From contig NZ_WJBU01000004.1 in the NCBI RefSeq assembly GCF_009646335.1, positions 1 through 64,000 on the forward strand: DNA of 64,000 bases, given 5' to 3'. The notes under the pieces are model-generated. The model did no database searches, was not told where the DNA came from, and worked only from the letters and a program-made list of their open reading frames with translations. How positions within the stretch are numbered: the stretch's first letter is position 1; every line of letters begins with the position of its first letter. Shown here piece after piece: positions 1-8,800 of the stretch. The position numbers were made by a program, and so were the translations under genes. The stretch comes from Caenimonas koreensis DSM 17982 (lineage in GTDB: Bacteria; Pseudomonadota; Gammaproteobacteria; Burkholderiales; Burkholderiaceae_C).

Positions 1-217
1 GTTGGGGTTCGGGGGGGGGGGCGGGGGGGGGGGGGGCCTTTTCCCTCCGTGTCCCCCGCCGGCCCTAGGGGCCGAGCTCCTCCTGCGTGAAACGGCCACC
101 CACCGCCCGACGCACTGTCCCGAACAGGAGTGAAAGAATCCGCAGGATTGGCTTTGCCGTACCCCCCAGATGACCGGTCCTCATCAGATTGAACTAGAGA
201 AGCAGTGTCGTTACTAA
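1..217. other. Window edge: G-homopolymer tract, no gene
   Basis: Positions 11-36 are almost pure G, broken by single other bases, and the next ~150 bases have no convincing reading frame. A run like this at the very start suggests a contig end or a sequencing/assembly artefact rather than biology. The bases from about 150 to 217 must hold the promoter of the following small gene, but I see no clear -35/-10 pair. Confidence 0.6.
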
Positions 218-514
218 GTGTCCGTGAACGACTTTCCCATACACTTGCACCCCATGGCCCTTTTTGTGATTATCCCGACTGTCTCCGACACTTCGGCGCT
301 CGACAAGGCGATGACGCGATATGAAAAAAAGGCATACCAGCTTCCGCGTGGCGAGTGGCTTGTCGCATATGAGGGAACTTCGCGACAGCTTTCTGACGAA
401 CTGCAAGTGACTGACAACCAACTCGGTGTTCCCTGTGTAATCCTTGGATTCGGCAGCTACTTTGGCCGCGCGGGGAAAGACATTTGGGAATGGATTTCAG
501 TCAATTCGGCGTAA
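218..514 (+). CDS. Small protein of unknown function (98 aa)
   Basis: I do not recognise this gene. It encodes a soluble-looking 98-residue protein with a hydrophobic strand near the N-terminus (about residues 14-21, ALFVIIPT), a central segment ending in GEWLVAYEGT, a possible HTH-like or helix stretch (SRQLSDELQVTD), and a C-terminus rich in aromatics (YFGRAGKDIWEWI). The Trp-Glu-Trp ending and the 'GTSRQLSDEL' segment look like conserved features of a compact alpha/beta domain. Its stop overlaps the start of the next gene (TAATG at 512-516), so the two are probably translationally coupled and work together. Base composition is lower in GC than the chromosome to the right, and an IS remnant lies just downstream, so the pair is likely accessory DNA. 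An ATG 36 nt further in (Met13) is an alternative start. Confidence 0.55.
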   Translation: MSVNDFPIHLHPMALFVIIPTVSDTSALDKAMTRYEKKAYQLPRGEWLVAYEGTSRQLSDELQVTDNQLGVPCVILGFGSYFGRAGKDIWEWISVNSA

Positions 515-960
515 TGGCAACTCGAAACCCAACTCGCCAACAGGCACAGGAAGTCACGCCTGAGGCAGTCGAACGGCCGACGACCCCTACACCGATGGGG
601 TCGGACTACTCGCATTTCGTGTGGACGCAGCTTAGCGAATTGCAACGTGCAGTCGGCGCGATCCAGGAATCACAAGCGACGCTTCAAGGTTGCATCGAAA
701 AGCTAGAAGAAAAACTCAGCGGCAAGCTGACGAAGGTCACGGACGACACCGCGACCATCATAAGGGTCCATCACACCACGAAATGGGTAGGCATCGTCCT
801 TTTGAGCATCGGTGGGTTTGCCTTAGGTGGCGTACTCTACGTGGCAAAAGAGGTGTGGGAATTGTCGAAGCCTTTGATCATTCAAAAGCTGACGGCGGCA
901 CCGACCCCACCGGTGCCTGTTACGCCAGTCGCGCCAGAAAAGGTCGAGAAGCGCCGATAG
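514..960 (+). CDS. Single-pass membrane protein with coiled coil, unknown function (148 aa)
   Basis: I chose the ATG at 514 because it overlaps the upstream stop by one base (TAATG); in-frame TTG 484 and ATG 490 would lie inside the upstream gene. The protein has a polar N-terminus (about residues 1-30), a predicted helical/coiled-coil stretch (about 35-80, with LSELQRAVGAIQ and KLEEKLSGKL), one clear membrane helix (about 92-114, VGIVLLSIGGFALGGVLYVA), then a Pro/Val-rich tail ending in charged residues. No signal peptide is seen. With the small soluble protein before it, this resembles two-gene modules in which a small sensor or antidote is paired with a membrane effector, but that is inference; no family is recognised. 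Confidence 0.55.
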   Translation: MATRNPTRQQAQEVTPEAVERPTTPTPMGSDYSHFVWTQLSELQRAVGAIQESQATLQGCIEKLEEKLSGKLTKVTDDTATIIRVHHTTKWVGIVLLSIGGFALGGVLYVAKEVWELSKPLIIQKLTAAPTPPVPVTPVAPEKVEKRR

Positions 961-984
961 AGACTGGGGACCGCTCGGACGCGT

Positions 985-1758
985 CTACATTTTTGGCGGG
1001 ATGAGAACGCCGACTGCCCGCTCAAACGCCTCACCGGTCTCGTCGGCCTCCAACTGCTTCGTTATTTCGATGAAACGCGCCAATTGCACCGGGTCGCTCG
1101 ACGGCAGCTAGCCGCGCTTTCGTTTCTGTGCGACCGACTTTGGCTTTTTCCTTGTTGCCATCGGCCTTCGCGTTGAGTGCGATGTTCGCCCGCAGAATGG
1201 GAATCAGCGTGGTCACCTTCAGATCGATCGAGCGCGCCTTGCCGGTGGCGCGATCCACAAGCGAAAGCGCCTTCATTTTGTGCGTGCGGCCGAGCTTGCG
1301 CTTCTGGCCCTTTTGGCGGGGTTCCTTGTTTCCGATGAACGTTTCGTCCACTTCGACCGGGCTACCGGTGACGCCGAACAGGTCCATGCCGCAATCCCTC
1401 GTTGCTTCGCGAATGCGATGCGACAGGAACCATGCGGCCTTGATCGTGATGCCGAGCGTGCGCTGAAGTTGATTGGTCGACGTTCCCTTGTTGCCCGATG
1501 CAATCAGGTAGATCGCTTGCAGCCAGTGGCGCTGGGGCAGGTGCGACGACTCAAACACCGTACCGACCTTTGCTGTAAAGGGTTTGCGGCAGGCGTAGCA
1601 CTTGTAGACACCGATGTGAGTCGAAGCGCCATTCAGCTTGCCGCTCTGGCCGATAACGCCGCACATGGGACATACGCGACCCTTCGGCCATAACCGCGAT
1701 TCGATGAAGTCATGGGCGGCTTGCTCATCGTGAAAGAACGGTTGGCGAGGGCGGTCAT
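985..1758 (-). pseudogene. Decayed IS1595-family (ISXO2-like) transposase
   Basis: On the minus strand the N-terminal zinc-ribbon (CPMCG ... CYACRKPF) is followed by the transposase segment containing VEVDETFIGNKE, whose first Asp belongs to the DDE triad of IS1595/ISXO2 transposases. The likely start is the ATG at 1758 (MTALANRSF), but a one-base loss near the AAA at 1733-1735 throws it out of frame with FHDEQAAHDFIESRLWPKG. The longest intact frame starts only at Met 1666 and reads out of frame near 1031. The second half of the DDE domain (later Asp, His and Glu region) is missing. A different frame downstream reads DPVQLARFIEITKQLEADET and closes with TAG at 985-987. At least two frame breaks plus an internal deletion make it a dead element. 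No terminal inverted repeats or target duplication were found by eye. Confidence 0.8.
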
Positions 1759-1784
1759 GTTTTAGACCTTCGAAATGCCTTGCG

Positions 1785-1856
1785 ACACCGGTTATTTTGT
1801 ATTAACCGGTGTATATCGCGATAAATATCAAAAATATGATAGATTTACACCGTTTA
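1785..1856. promoter_or_regulatory. AT-rich promoter region with inverted repeat and a third motif copy
   Basis: ACACCGGTTA (1785-1794) and TAACCGGTGT (1803-1812) form a perfect 10-bp inverted repeat with an 8-bp spacer. A third near copy, ACACCGTTTA, lies at 1847-1856 with one mismatch, about 20 bp before the ATG of the AlbA/ATPase gene. The surrounding 70 bp is far more AT-rich than the rest of the window. The layout fits an operator for autoregulation of the downstream gene, which carries a DNA-binding-type domain and a C-terminal winged-helix-like segment. Regulation is inferred. Confidence 0.5.
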
Positions 1857-1878
1857 AAAGATAAAGAACGGGTGCCAA

Positions 1879-3279
1879 ATGGACTTCATCGCCGCCAACG
1901 AAATCACCGGTGCCGAACGGGATCGCCTGCTCACGCTGGAGGAAGACACGTTCAATGACTTGAAGGCAATTGAGGTATCAACCAAGAAACTCTCTGCCGC
2001 TGTCTCAGCTTTCGCGAACACCGCCGGTGGCGACCTCTACATCGGGATTGCCGAAACCGAGTTCATGGGCGCGAAGATGCGGCATTGGCACGGGTTCAAA
2101 GATCAGGAGGCGGCCAACGGCCATATCCAGTCGCTTGAAGCGCTTTTTCCACTCGGTTCCGAGTATTCCTATGGCTTTTTGCGCGCCCCGGGCTCAGAGG
2201 GCGTTGTTCTACACGTTCAAGTGCAGCGCACGGCGCAGATTGCCAAGGCGCATGGGAATAAGGCCTACGTTCGGCGCGGCGCGCAAAACCTCGAAGTTAA
2301 AGGGAAGGCACTTGAGGCGCTAAGACTGGCGAAAGGCATCGACAGCTACGAGAAGCAAACTGTCAACGTCAGCGCATCTGTCGTTATCAACTCGCCAATC
2401 CTGCGCGACTTTGTGAAGCAGGTGGTGCCGAATCTGGAGCCGAAAGTTTTCCTACAGAAGCAGAACCTCATCAAAGGGAACAAGCCAACCGTTGCGGCTC
2501 TGCTGCTATTCGCCGAAGAGCCGCAAGCGGCGTTGCCGAAGCGGTCGGCCATAAAGCTCTATCGCTATGCAACGTCAGGCGCGCCAAGTCGCGAGACGCT
2601 GGTAGGAGTGCCCAAGTCAATCGAGGGACCGGTGGTTTCGATGATTCGACAGGCTGACGTGGAAACGGTGCAAATGATCGAGGGAATAAATAAGCTCGGT
2701 CCGCGCGGTCTTGAGCCAGTGAAATACCCCATTGAAACATTGCATGAAATTCTGACGAACGCCGTTCTGCACAGAGACTACAGCATCGCCTCCGACGTTC
2801 ATGTCAGAGTATTCGATAACCGCATTGAGGTTGAAAGCCCCGGGATGCTCCCCGGGCAAGTCACCGTAAAAAATATTCTGGACGAGCAATTCGCCAGAAA
2901 TGGGATGCTGGTGAGGATGGTCAACAAATTCCCCGACCCGCCAAACAAAGATGTGGGCGAAGGGCTTAACACGGCATTCAAAGCGATGCAGAAACTTCGC
3001 CTGAAGGCGCCGGTGATCGATGAGACTGAAAACGCAGTCCGAGTCGATATCAAGCATGAACCAATGGCGTCTCCTGAGCAGTCGGTAATGGACTACTTGG
3101 AGAATCACACAGAAATCAAGAACGGCATTGCCCGGGAGCTAACCGGGATCACGTCTGAGAACTCCATGAAGGATGTGTTTCTGCGGCTGGCGAAAAGCAA
3201 TCTGATTGAGCGCGTGCCAGACAAGAAAGGCGCGGCTGCCGCTTGGCAGAAGAAGCCGCGCCCACCGGTGGCCGCTTAA
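1879..3279 (+). CDS. AlbA_2/Schlafen-like AAA_4 domain protein with HATPase_c_4 (RecG-like) region
   Basis: The 466-residue protein starts with the AlbA_2 (divergent AAA_4, Schlafen-like) domain: acidic EEDTFNDLKAIEV, then LSAAVSAFANTAGGDLYIGI (about residues 38-57), the usual signature. The middle and C-terminal part carries the HATPase_c_4 pattern with LHEILTNAVLHRDY (about 289-302) and SPGMLPG (about 322-328). The last ~60 residues look like a winged helix (ELTGITSENSMKDVFLRLAK). Proteins of this build are found as transcriptional regulators, in stress islands and in defence-associated loci; none of these roles is shown here. It starts at ATG 1879 after an AT-rich region with a repeated motif and lies next to a transposase remnant, consistent with horizontal acquisition. 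It is monocistronic, with a hairpin just after its stop. Confidence 0.8.
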   Translation: MDFIAANEITGAERDRLLTLEEDTFNDLKAIEVSTKKLSAAVSAFANTAGGDLYIGIAETEFMGAKMRHWHGFKDQEAANGHIQSLEALFPLGSEYSYGFLRAPGSEGVVLHVQVQRTAQIAKAHGNKAYVRRGAQNLEVKGKALEALRLAKGIDSYEKQTVNVSASVVINSPILRDFVKQVVPNLEPKVFLQKQNLIKGNKPTVAALLLFAEEPQAALPKRSAIKLYRYATSGAPSRETLVGVPKSIEGPVVSMIRQADVETVQMIEGINKLGPRGLEPVKYPIETLHEILTNAVLHRDYSIASDVHVRVFDNRIEVESPGMLPGQVTVKNILDEQFARNGMLVRMVNKFPDPPNKDVGEGLNTAFKAMQKLRLKAPVIDETENAVRVDIKHEPMASPEQSVMDYLENHTEIKNGIARELTGITSENSMKDVFLRLAKSNLIERVPDKKGAAAAWQKKPRPPVAA

Positions 3280-3289
3280 GACATTCATG

Positions 3290-3312
3290 AACCGGTGGCT
3301 CAGCCGCCGGTT
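3290..3312 (+). terminator. Hairpin after the AlbA/ATPase gene
   Basis: AACCGGTGGC (3290-3299) pairs with GCCGCCGGTT (3303-3312) with one G-T wobble and a 3-base loop, followed by a short T run. It lies 10 bases after the stop codon and between convergent genes, so it may serve as a rho-independent terminator, though the T tract is weak. Confidence 0.45.
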
Positions 3313-3350
3313 TCCCCCTTGGGTACGGCAAATCCAATATCGCGAAAAAA

Positions 3351-3869
3351 TTAGACCCCTGAAATCACAGCACAAGCCAGGCGAGGCCCCGAATTGCCCG
3401 TAGGCTGCGTCTTGAAATCATCCGGGTCGCGGTGAACGATCAAACCGCGGCCGACGATGTCAGCTGCACCCGAACCAATCGTCATCGTGGTCGCTGAGAA
3501 GTTGATCGTGGCGACACCATTCGCGTCGGCCTTCAAGCTCGGCAAGTCACCCACGTGATGCGAACCCATGCCGTGCTGGCCATGCGGCGTGGCAGAAGGA
3601 TTGAAGTGACCGCCCGTGCTCATGCCATCGCCACTGGAGCAATCGCCCTTGTCGTGGACATGGAAGCCATGCTCGGCGTTCGGCTTCAAGCCGCGAATTT
3701 CACCAGTGACCTGAACAACACTGCCTGATTGCGCGAAGCGCACGGCCCCGCTCGTCGTGTTGCCCTTGGTGGGCTGCAGGTTCGCCGTGGCGATCGGGCC
3801 CGACATGGATGCGCACGCGCCTAGCGTGGCGCATGCGGTTGCGATGAGTGCGATGTTCAAGAGTTTCAT
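3351..3869 (-). CDS. sodC: Superoxide dismutase [Cu-Zn], lipoprotein
   Basis: Converts superoxide to peroxide and oxygen in the cell envelope. The 172-residue protein starts with a lipoprotein signal peptide and lipobox LGAC with the lipidated Cys at position 19. The copper/zinc ligands sit in HGFHVHDKGDC and in the His-rich loop GGHFNPSATPHGQHG, followed by HHVGDLP. The C-terminal signature IVHRDPDDF and GNSGPRLACAVI is intact, including the second disulfide Cys. Length is normal for bacterial SodC. It begins at ATG 3869 with a TGAGGAGA-like ribosome site just upstream. It lies 32 bp after chaC on the same strand, so the two may be one transcript; glutathione turnover and superoxide removal would fit as a redox pair. 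Confidence 0.93.
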   Translation of the reverse strand: MKLLNIALIATACATLGACASMSGPIATANLQPTKGNTTSGAVRFAQSGSVVQVTGEIRGLKPNAEHGFHVHDKGDCSSGDGMSTGGHFNPSATPHGQHGMGSHHVGDLPSLKADANGVATINFSATTMTIGSGAADIVGRGLIVHRDPDDFKTQPTGNSGPRLACAVISGV

Positions 3870-3901
3870 TTTTGTCTCCTCAGGTTGTGCAAATGATGGG
3901 C

Positions 3902-4489
3902 CTATCGCTCGATGAGCTTCAGGAGCTTTTCCAGCCCGCGGTCGTGAATGTTATGCCGCTTCAACTCTTCCAGAGTCCGATGCGCGTACTCATGCGTCGT
4001 GCCATAGATGCCGGACGCCTCCATGAAGATCCGCCGGTATTCCTCTTCGCTGAGCACCCCCGTGTGCTGCGGACTCTTGCGCGACAGCGTGAATGCCAGC
4101 GCCTTCACGGGGCCGGATTGCGTATGGCACTCCAGCCACCTCGGGTCATACACGGCGAGCGACATCTCGCGTGCCCAAAGTTGGGCCAGCACCTCGCGAC
4201 CCTGCGCGCGCGCAATGCGAAACACCATGCCCTGGCAACTGCCGCCCGACAGCATGCCGAACACCAGGCCGGGTCGCTCAGGCGTGCCGCGATTGATGCG
4301 GCTCCACATCTTCAAGGCGCGGTGCCAGCCATGGACCTTCGCGGGCCGGCGCTCCTCAAACTCGAACTCCGGGCGCCAGATAAGTGAGCCATAACCGAAG
4401 ACCCACAGGTCTTCACGCTCGCCCCATTCCTGGAGCGTCTGTGCCAGCATGGCGGCAGGGTCTCGCAGCGGCATGAGCGGTTCGGCCAT
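3902..4489 (-). CDS. chaC: Glutathione-specific gamma-glutamylcyclotransferase (ChaC family)
   Basis: ChaC-type enzymes release 5-oxoproline and Cys-Gly from glutathione in the cytoplasm. The fold signature VFGYGSLIWRPEFEF appears near residues 29-43, followed by the usual GWHRALKMWSRINRGT segment and PGLVFGMLSGG. The Glu of LWAREM is the probable catalytic residue by analogy with the family. The length of 195 residues is normal. The start is ATG 4489; an internal Met6 is possible. It is divergent from edd across a 106-bp gap and sits upstream of sodC on the same strand. Confidence 0.88.
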   Translation of the reverse strand: MAEPLMPLRDPAAMLAQTLQEWGEREDLWVFGYGSLIWRPEFEFEERRPAKVHGWHRALKMWSRINRGTPERPGLVFGMLSGGSCQGMVFRIARAQGREVLAQLWAREMSLAVYDPRWLECHTQSGPVKALAFTLSRKSPQHTGVLSEEEYRRIFMEASGIYGTTHEYAHRTLEELKRHNIHDRGLEKLLKLIER

Positions 4490-4595
4490 GGCGAAACTGT
4501 ACCGTGGATGTTGCGCTGGCAGCGTGTGAACGTCCCACTTGCCGCCGAAAGCGCCTTTAGTGCTGCCTGTGCTTTCAGGTTAGGATGAAAACACG

Positions 4596-6416
4596 ATGAA
4601 ACTCCACCCCGTCGTCGCCGCTGTCACCCAGCGCATCCGCGAGCGAAGTGCGCCCGAACGCAACGCTTACCTCGACCTCATCGACAAGATGGCCTCGCGT
4701 GACCGCGGCTCGGACAGGCTGGGCTGCGCCAACGTTGCACACGCCTTTGCGGGCCTGCCGTCCAACGACAAGTTCCGCATCGTCGAAGAGCGTGCGCCCA
4801 ACATCGGCATCGTCAATGCCTACAACGACATGCTGTCGGCCCATGCGCCGTACGGCACCTTCCCGGACCTCATCAAGGACGAAGCGCGCAAGCACGGTGC
4901 CACGGCGCAGGTGGCAGGCGGCGTGCCTGCGATGTGCGACGGCGTGACGCAAGGCACGGCAGGCATGGAGCTCAGCCTGTTCTCGCGCGACGTGATTGCG
5001 ATGGCCACCGCCGTCTCGCTGAGCCACGATGTGTTCGATGCGGCGCTCATGCTTGGCATCTGCGACAAGATCGTGCCGGGCCTGTTGATCGGCGCGCTGC
5101 AATTCGGCCATTTGCCCACGGTGTTCGTGCCCGCAGGGCCGATGACAAGCGGCTTGTCGAACAGCGCCAAGGCCAAGGTGCGGGAGCAGGCCGCGCAGGG
5201 GCTCGTAGGCCGTGCGCAATTGCTGGAGGCAGAGTCGAAGGCCTATCACTCGCAGGGCACGTGCACCTTCTACGGCACGGCCAACAGCAACCAGATGCTG
5301 ATGGAGGCAATGGGCCTGCATGTGCCTGGCGCTGCGTTCATCAACCCCGGTACCGGGCTGCGCGAGGAGCTCACGCGCGAGGCCGTGCGCACGGTGCTGC
5401 AGATCGTCAAGGCGAAGCGCTTTGCGCCGATTGGCCAACTCGTTGACGAGCGTGCGATCGTCAATGCCATGTGCGCGCTGCTTGCCACGGGCGGCTCGAC
5501 GAACCACCTGATTCACTGGGTGGCGGTCGCGCGCAGCGCAGGCATCACGATCGACTGGGATGACTTCGCGCAGCTGTCGTCCGTCGTGCCGTTGCTGGCG
5601 CGCGTGTATCCCAATGGGGCGGCCGACGTGAACCAGTTCCAGCATGCGGGCGGCCCCGGCTACGTGATCCGTGAGTTGCTCGACGCCGGCCTCATGCACG
5701 AAGACGTGTTGACGGTGCGCGCTGGCGGCTTGCGCGAATACACGCGCCTGCCAGCCGAAGACGAGGCGCAGAAGCTCACATGGGCCGACATTGGCGCATC
5801 GCGCGACACCGACGTAGTCCGGCCTGCCAGCGATCCATTCAGCGTGACGGGCGGCTTGAAGCTGCTCACGGGCAACCTCGGCCGCAGCGTGATCAAGGTG
5901 TCGGCGGTGCCGGATGACCGGCATGTGATCGAAGCGCCCGCGCGGATTTTCAACGCGCAGGAAGAACTGACTGCCGCTTTCAACAACGGCGAGCTCACGC
6001 AAGACGTCGTGTGCGTTGTTCGCTGGCAAGGCCCGCAGGCCAACGGCATGCCGGAGCTTCACAAGCTCACGCCGCCACTCGCGGTGCTGCAGGGCAAGGG
6101 CCTGCGTGTGGCGCTGGTGACGGACGGCCGCATGAGTGGCGCATCGGGCAAGGTGCCTGCCGCCATTCATGTCTCGCCCGAAGCGGCAGCGGGTGGGCCG
6201 CTTGCCAGGCTGCGTGATGGCGACATCGTGCGGGTGGATGCAGTGGCAGGCACGCTGCAGGCGCTGGTGCCGCATGACGAGTGGGCGGCGCGCGAGGTTG
6301 CCGTGATGCCGCAAGCGCTTCGTGACGCGAATGGCCGTGGCATGGGACGTGAGCTGTTTTCCTCGTTCCGGCGCAACGCACTGGCCGCAGAACATGGTGC
6401 GTGCACATGGCTGTGA
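4596..6416 (+). CDS. edd: Phosphogluconate dehydratase (Entner-Doudoroff)
   Basis: Dehydrates 6-phosphogluconate to 2-keto-3-deoxy-6-phosphogluconate. It belongs to the IlvD/Edd [4Fe-4S] dehydratase family and its 606 residues match the usual Edd length. Recognisable stretches are [70 protein letters not shown] and, near the end, [20 protein letters not shown]. The Cys in [13 protein letters not shown] and GTCTFYG are the expected cluster ligands. The start at ATG 4596 gives MKLHPVV, which matches the family start. Its stop lies inside the next gene, eda, so the pair is coupled and supplies the full lower Entner-Doudoroff step. Confidence 0.95.
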   Translation: MKLHPVVAAVTQRIRERSAPERNAYLDLIDKMASRDRGSDRLGCANVAHAFAGLPSNDKFRIVEERAPNIGIVNAYNDMLSAHAPYGTFPDLIKDEARKHGATAQVAGGVPAMCDGVTQGTAGMELSLFSRDVIAMATAVSLSHDVFDAALMLGICDKIVPGLLIGALQFGHLPTVFVPAGPMTSGLSNSAKAKVREQAAQGLVGRAQLLEAESKAYHSQGTCTFYGTANSNQMLMEAMGLHVPGAAFINPGTGLREELTREAVRTVLQIVKAKRFAPIGQLVDERAIVNAMCALLATGGSTNHLIHWVAVARSAGITIDWDDFAQLSSVVPLLARVYPNGAADVNQFQHAGGPGYVIRELLDAGLMHEDVLTVRAGGLREYTRLPAEDEAQKLTWADIGASRDTDVVRPASDPFSVTGGLKLLTGNLGRSVIKVSAVPDDRHVIEAPARIFNAQEELTAAFNNGELTQDVVCVVRWQGPQANGMPELHKLTPPLAVLQGKGLRVALVTDGRMSGASGKVPAAIHVSPEAAAGGPLARLRDGDIVRVDAVAGTLQALVPHDEWAAREVAVMPQALRDANGRGMGRELFSSFRRNALAAEHGACTWL

Positions 6417-7048
6417 CACTCACATCGCCGGAGGTGATGAATGATGCGCCGGTGATCCCGGTCATCGTGTTGAACGATGTCACGCATGCGGTGCCGCTGG
6501 CGCGCGCGCTGGTCGCCGGAGGCATTCGCATGCTGGAGGTGACGCTGCGCACGCCTGTGGCGCTGGCGTGCATTGAAGTCATCGCACGCGAGGTGCCTGA
6601 TGCGGTGGCGGGCGCAGGCACTGTGCGCAGCGCGTCAGATGCGCAGGCGGCCGCATTGGCAGGCGCGCGCTTTGCGGTGAGCCCGGGTTACACCCACGCG
6701 GTGGGGCGCGCGTGCCGCGAGGCCGGCTTGCCCCTGCTGCCGGGTGTGGCCACGGGCGGCGAGATCATGGCGGCGCAGGAAGACGGCTATAGCGAGCTGA
6801 AATTTTTCCCGGCGATGCAGGCAGGTGGGGCCGCCATGCTGCGCGCCTGGCATGGGCCTTTTGGTGATGTGCGCTTTTGCCCGACGGGCGGCGTCACGTT
6901 GGCGAACGCGCCAGAGCTGCTGGCGCTGCCGAATGTCGCGTGCGTGGGCGGCTCGTGGCTGACGCCAGCCGATGCCATCGCGCAGGGCGACTGGGCGCGG
7001 ATCACGCAGCTGGCGCGGCAGGCCACGGCGCTGGTACGCCGTCGTTAA
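6407..7048 (+). CDS. eda: KDPG / 4-hydroxy-2-oxoglutarate aldolase
   Basis: Cleaves 2-keto-3-deoxy-6-phosphogluconate into pyruvate and glyceraldehyde-3-phosphate. I use ATG 6407, which overlaps the end of edd by 10 nt; a GTG at 6401 is also possible. With this start the catalytic residues fall at Glu44 (LEVTLRT) and Lys132 (the Schiff-base Lys of ELKFFPA), one off the E. coli Eda numbers. The phosphate-binding part [15 protein letters not shown] and VGGSWL are present. Length of 213-215 residues is normal. It forms one transcript with edd. A second aldolase of the same superfamily, dgoA, lies 6 kb downstream for the galactonate branch. Confidence 0.94.
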   Translation: MAVTLTSPEVMNDAPVIPVIVLNDVTHAVPLARALVAGGIRMLEVTLRTPVALACIEVIAREVPDAVAGAGTVRSASDAQAAALAGARFAVSPGYTHAVGRACREAGLPLLPGVATGGEIMAAQEDGYSELKFFPAMQAGGAAMLRAWHGPFGDVRFCPTGGVTLANAPELLALPNVACVGGSWLTPADAIAQGDWARITQLARQATALVRRR

Positions 7049-7089
7049 GCCTTCGCTCAGGTACCGTCGCTAAGCCCTGGCTTAGGTGC
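7040..7089. repeat. Imperfect 25-bp tandem duplication across the eda stop
   Basis: Positions 7040-7064 and 7065-7089 are two diverged copies of the same 25-mer (both run CGTCG-TAAGCC-GCT-AGGT). The first copy contains the eda stop codon, and the second can fold as CTAAG-CCCTGG-CTTAG. It looks like a local slippage duplication, or an intergenic hairpin between convergent eda and gloA. Confidence 0.5.
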
Positions 7090-7101
7090 CGCGGCCGGGC
7101 C

Positions 7102-7488
7102 TCAATCGTCGCGCTGGATCAGCTCGATCTTGTAGCCGTCCGGGTCGGTCACGAAGGCGATCACGGTGGTGCCGCCTTTTACAGGCCCGGCTTCGCGCGT
7201 GACGTTGCCGCCGCCGGCCTTGATCTTCTCGCACGCGCCGTACACATCGGCAACGCCCAGCGCGATGTGGCCGTAAGCCGTGCCCAGCTCGTAGCTGTCT
7301 ACACCATAGTTGTAGGTGAGCTCGATCTCTGCGTGGTCGGGGTTGGTGCCGTAGCCGACAAAGGCCAGCGAATATTTCTGCTCGGGCCGCTCGGTGGTGC
7401 GCAGCAGTTTCATGCCGAGCAGGCGGGTGTAGAAGTCGATGGAGCGCTGCAGGTCGCCCACGCGGAGCATGGTATGGAGGAGTCTCAT
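7102..7488 (-). CDS. gloA: Lactoylglutathione lyase (glyoxalase I)
   Basis: Isomerises the methylglyoxal-glutathione hemithioacetal to S-lactoylglutathione. I start it at ATG 7488 ([12 protein letters not shown]); the open frame runs 84 nt further upstream without family similarity. With this start all four metal ligands fall at the positions known for E. coli GloA: His5, Glu56, His74 and Glu122. The length of 128 residues and the [14 protein letters not shown] and [11 protein letters not shown] segments fit the Ni-type bacterial enzyme. It is convergent with eda and divergent from the amidase gene across 82 bp. A link to carbon overflow from the nearby sugar-acid pathways is plausible but not shown. 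Confidence 0.94.
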   Translation of the reverse strand: MRLLHTMLRVGDLQRSIDFYTRLLGMKLLRTTERPEQKYSLAFVGYGTNPDHAEIELTYNYGVDSYELGTAYGHIALGVADVYGACEKIKAGGGNVTREAGPVKGGTTVIAFVTDPDGYKIELIQRDD

Positions 7489-7570
7489 GCGGCGATTATG
7501 GGCAGAAGTGCGTGCAAGCGTTGCCGTTGGCATGCAACCCCGGTAAGCTGGCTGGAAAACAAGGCACAGC

Positions 7571-8785
7571 ATGGCGAACGATCAGCGACTCATAGCGCAA
7601 CTGGCAGCGATCCGCGCTGCCGAACCTGAACTGAAAGCCTTCGCATGCGTGGCCGGTGATGCGCCCGCTGCCGCTGCAGCCGCGCTGGCGGACGGGCCGC
7701 TTGCGGGCCGGCTCATTGGCATCAAGGACATCTTCGACACGGCCGATTTGCCCACGCAATATGGAACGCCCATCTACGCAGGCCACCAGAGCGCATCAGA
7801 CGCAGCCATCGTCGCCGTGATTCGCGCGGCAGGCGGCGTGATCGCCGGCAAGACGGTGACGACCGAGTTCGCGTTTCTTCACCCGGCCGCCACGCGCAAC
7901 CCGGTGGCGCCTGGATGCACACCGGGCGGGTCGTCGGCAGGGTCCGCCGCCGCAGTCGCCGCGGGCCTGATCGACTTTGCTGTCGGCTCCCAGACAGGCG
8001 GTTCCACTGTGCGGCCCGCGTCGTACTGCGGCATTGCCGGCTTCAAACCCACCTTCGGCTTGTTGCCGACACCGGGCATGAAGTGCTTTTCATGGTCGCT
8101 CGACACGGTGGGGCTGTTTGCCGAGACAGTTGAAGACGTGAGTGAGTTCGCGCAGGTTGCCAGTGGCGGCCGCATCCCGCCGCCCGAGCAGCGGCCCGCC
8201 AACCATTGGCGGGTGGGCATTCCGTCGAACTATCCGTGGGGCGAACTGAGTGCGAGTGCAAGCATGGCCATGGAACGCGGCGTCGAGGCACTGCGCGCCG
8301 CCGGTGTGCAGGTGGTGGAATGCGAGATGCCCGCCTGGGTAGGCAGCGCATTCGTTGCGCACGATGCCATCCAGGCCTGGGAGGCCGCACGCTCGCTGAA
8401 ATTCGAAATGGCCCATCACGAGGCGCAACTCTCGCCGTTGTTGCGCGACTATCTGGCTGCGTGCCTGCGGGTGACGGATGGCGACTATGCGGCGGCGCAG
8501 TTTGCCGCGCAGCAAGCCCGCGATGGTTGCCGCCTCTGGATCGACGGAATCGACGTGTTGCTGACCCCGGGCGCGCCCGACGAGCCGCCTGAAGGTTATG
8601 CGTCGACAGGTGCTTCCACCTTCAACCGTGCCTTCACGCTGTTGGGCACGCCTGCCTTGAACGTGCCCGGCGCCGTGGGCGTGAACGGCCGGCCCATGGG
8701 CGTGCAGGTGATTGCGCCGCCCAGTGAAGATGCCGTGTGCCTTGGTTTTGGCGCGTTGATGCAGGACTTGCTCTTGCGTGTCTGA
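7571..8785 (+). CDS. Amidase signature family protein
   Basis: The 404-residue protein carries the Ser-cisSer-Lys amidase triad: Lys52 in IGIKDIFDT, Ser121 in the glycine/serine loop [15 protein letters not shown], and Ser145 in [10 protein letters not shown], with the usual 24-residue gap between the two serines. [12 protein letters not shown] follows. Family members hydrolyse amides, carbamates or allophanate, or act in GatA; GatA is unlikely because no gatB/C lies nearby and the protein is shorter. The C-terminal region [19 protein letters not shown] matches biosynthetic or catabolic amidases of proteobacteria. Substrate is unknown. It is a single gene between gloA and the thioesterase. 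Confidence 0.88.
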   Translation: MANDQRLIAQLAAIRAAEPELKAFACVAGDAPAAAAAALADGPLAGRLIGIKDIFDTADLPTQYGTPIYAGHQSASDAAIVAVIRAAGGVIAGKTVTTEFAFLHPAATRNPVAPGCTPGGSSAGSAAAVAAGLIDFAVGSQTGGSTVRPASYCGIAGFKPTFGLLPTPGMKCFSWSLDTVGLFAETVEDVSEFAQVASGGRIPPPEQRPANHWRVGIPSNYPWGELSASASMAMERGVEALRAAGVQVVECEMPAWVGSAFVAHDAIQAWEAARSLKFEMAHHEAQLSPLLRDYLAACLRVTDGDYAAAQFAAQQARDGCRLWIDGIDVLLTPGAPDEPPEGYASTGASTFNRAFTLLGTPALNVPGAVGVNGRPMGVQVIAPPSEDAVCLGFGALMQDLLLRV

Positions 8786-8800
8786 CAGCAGGCGGGGCCC

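Noticed and set aside
4575-6419. 614-residue open frame antisense to edd
   Set aside because: It mirrors edd in high-GC DNA, has His/Arg-rich text with no domains and would overlap a well-supported gene entirely.
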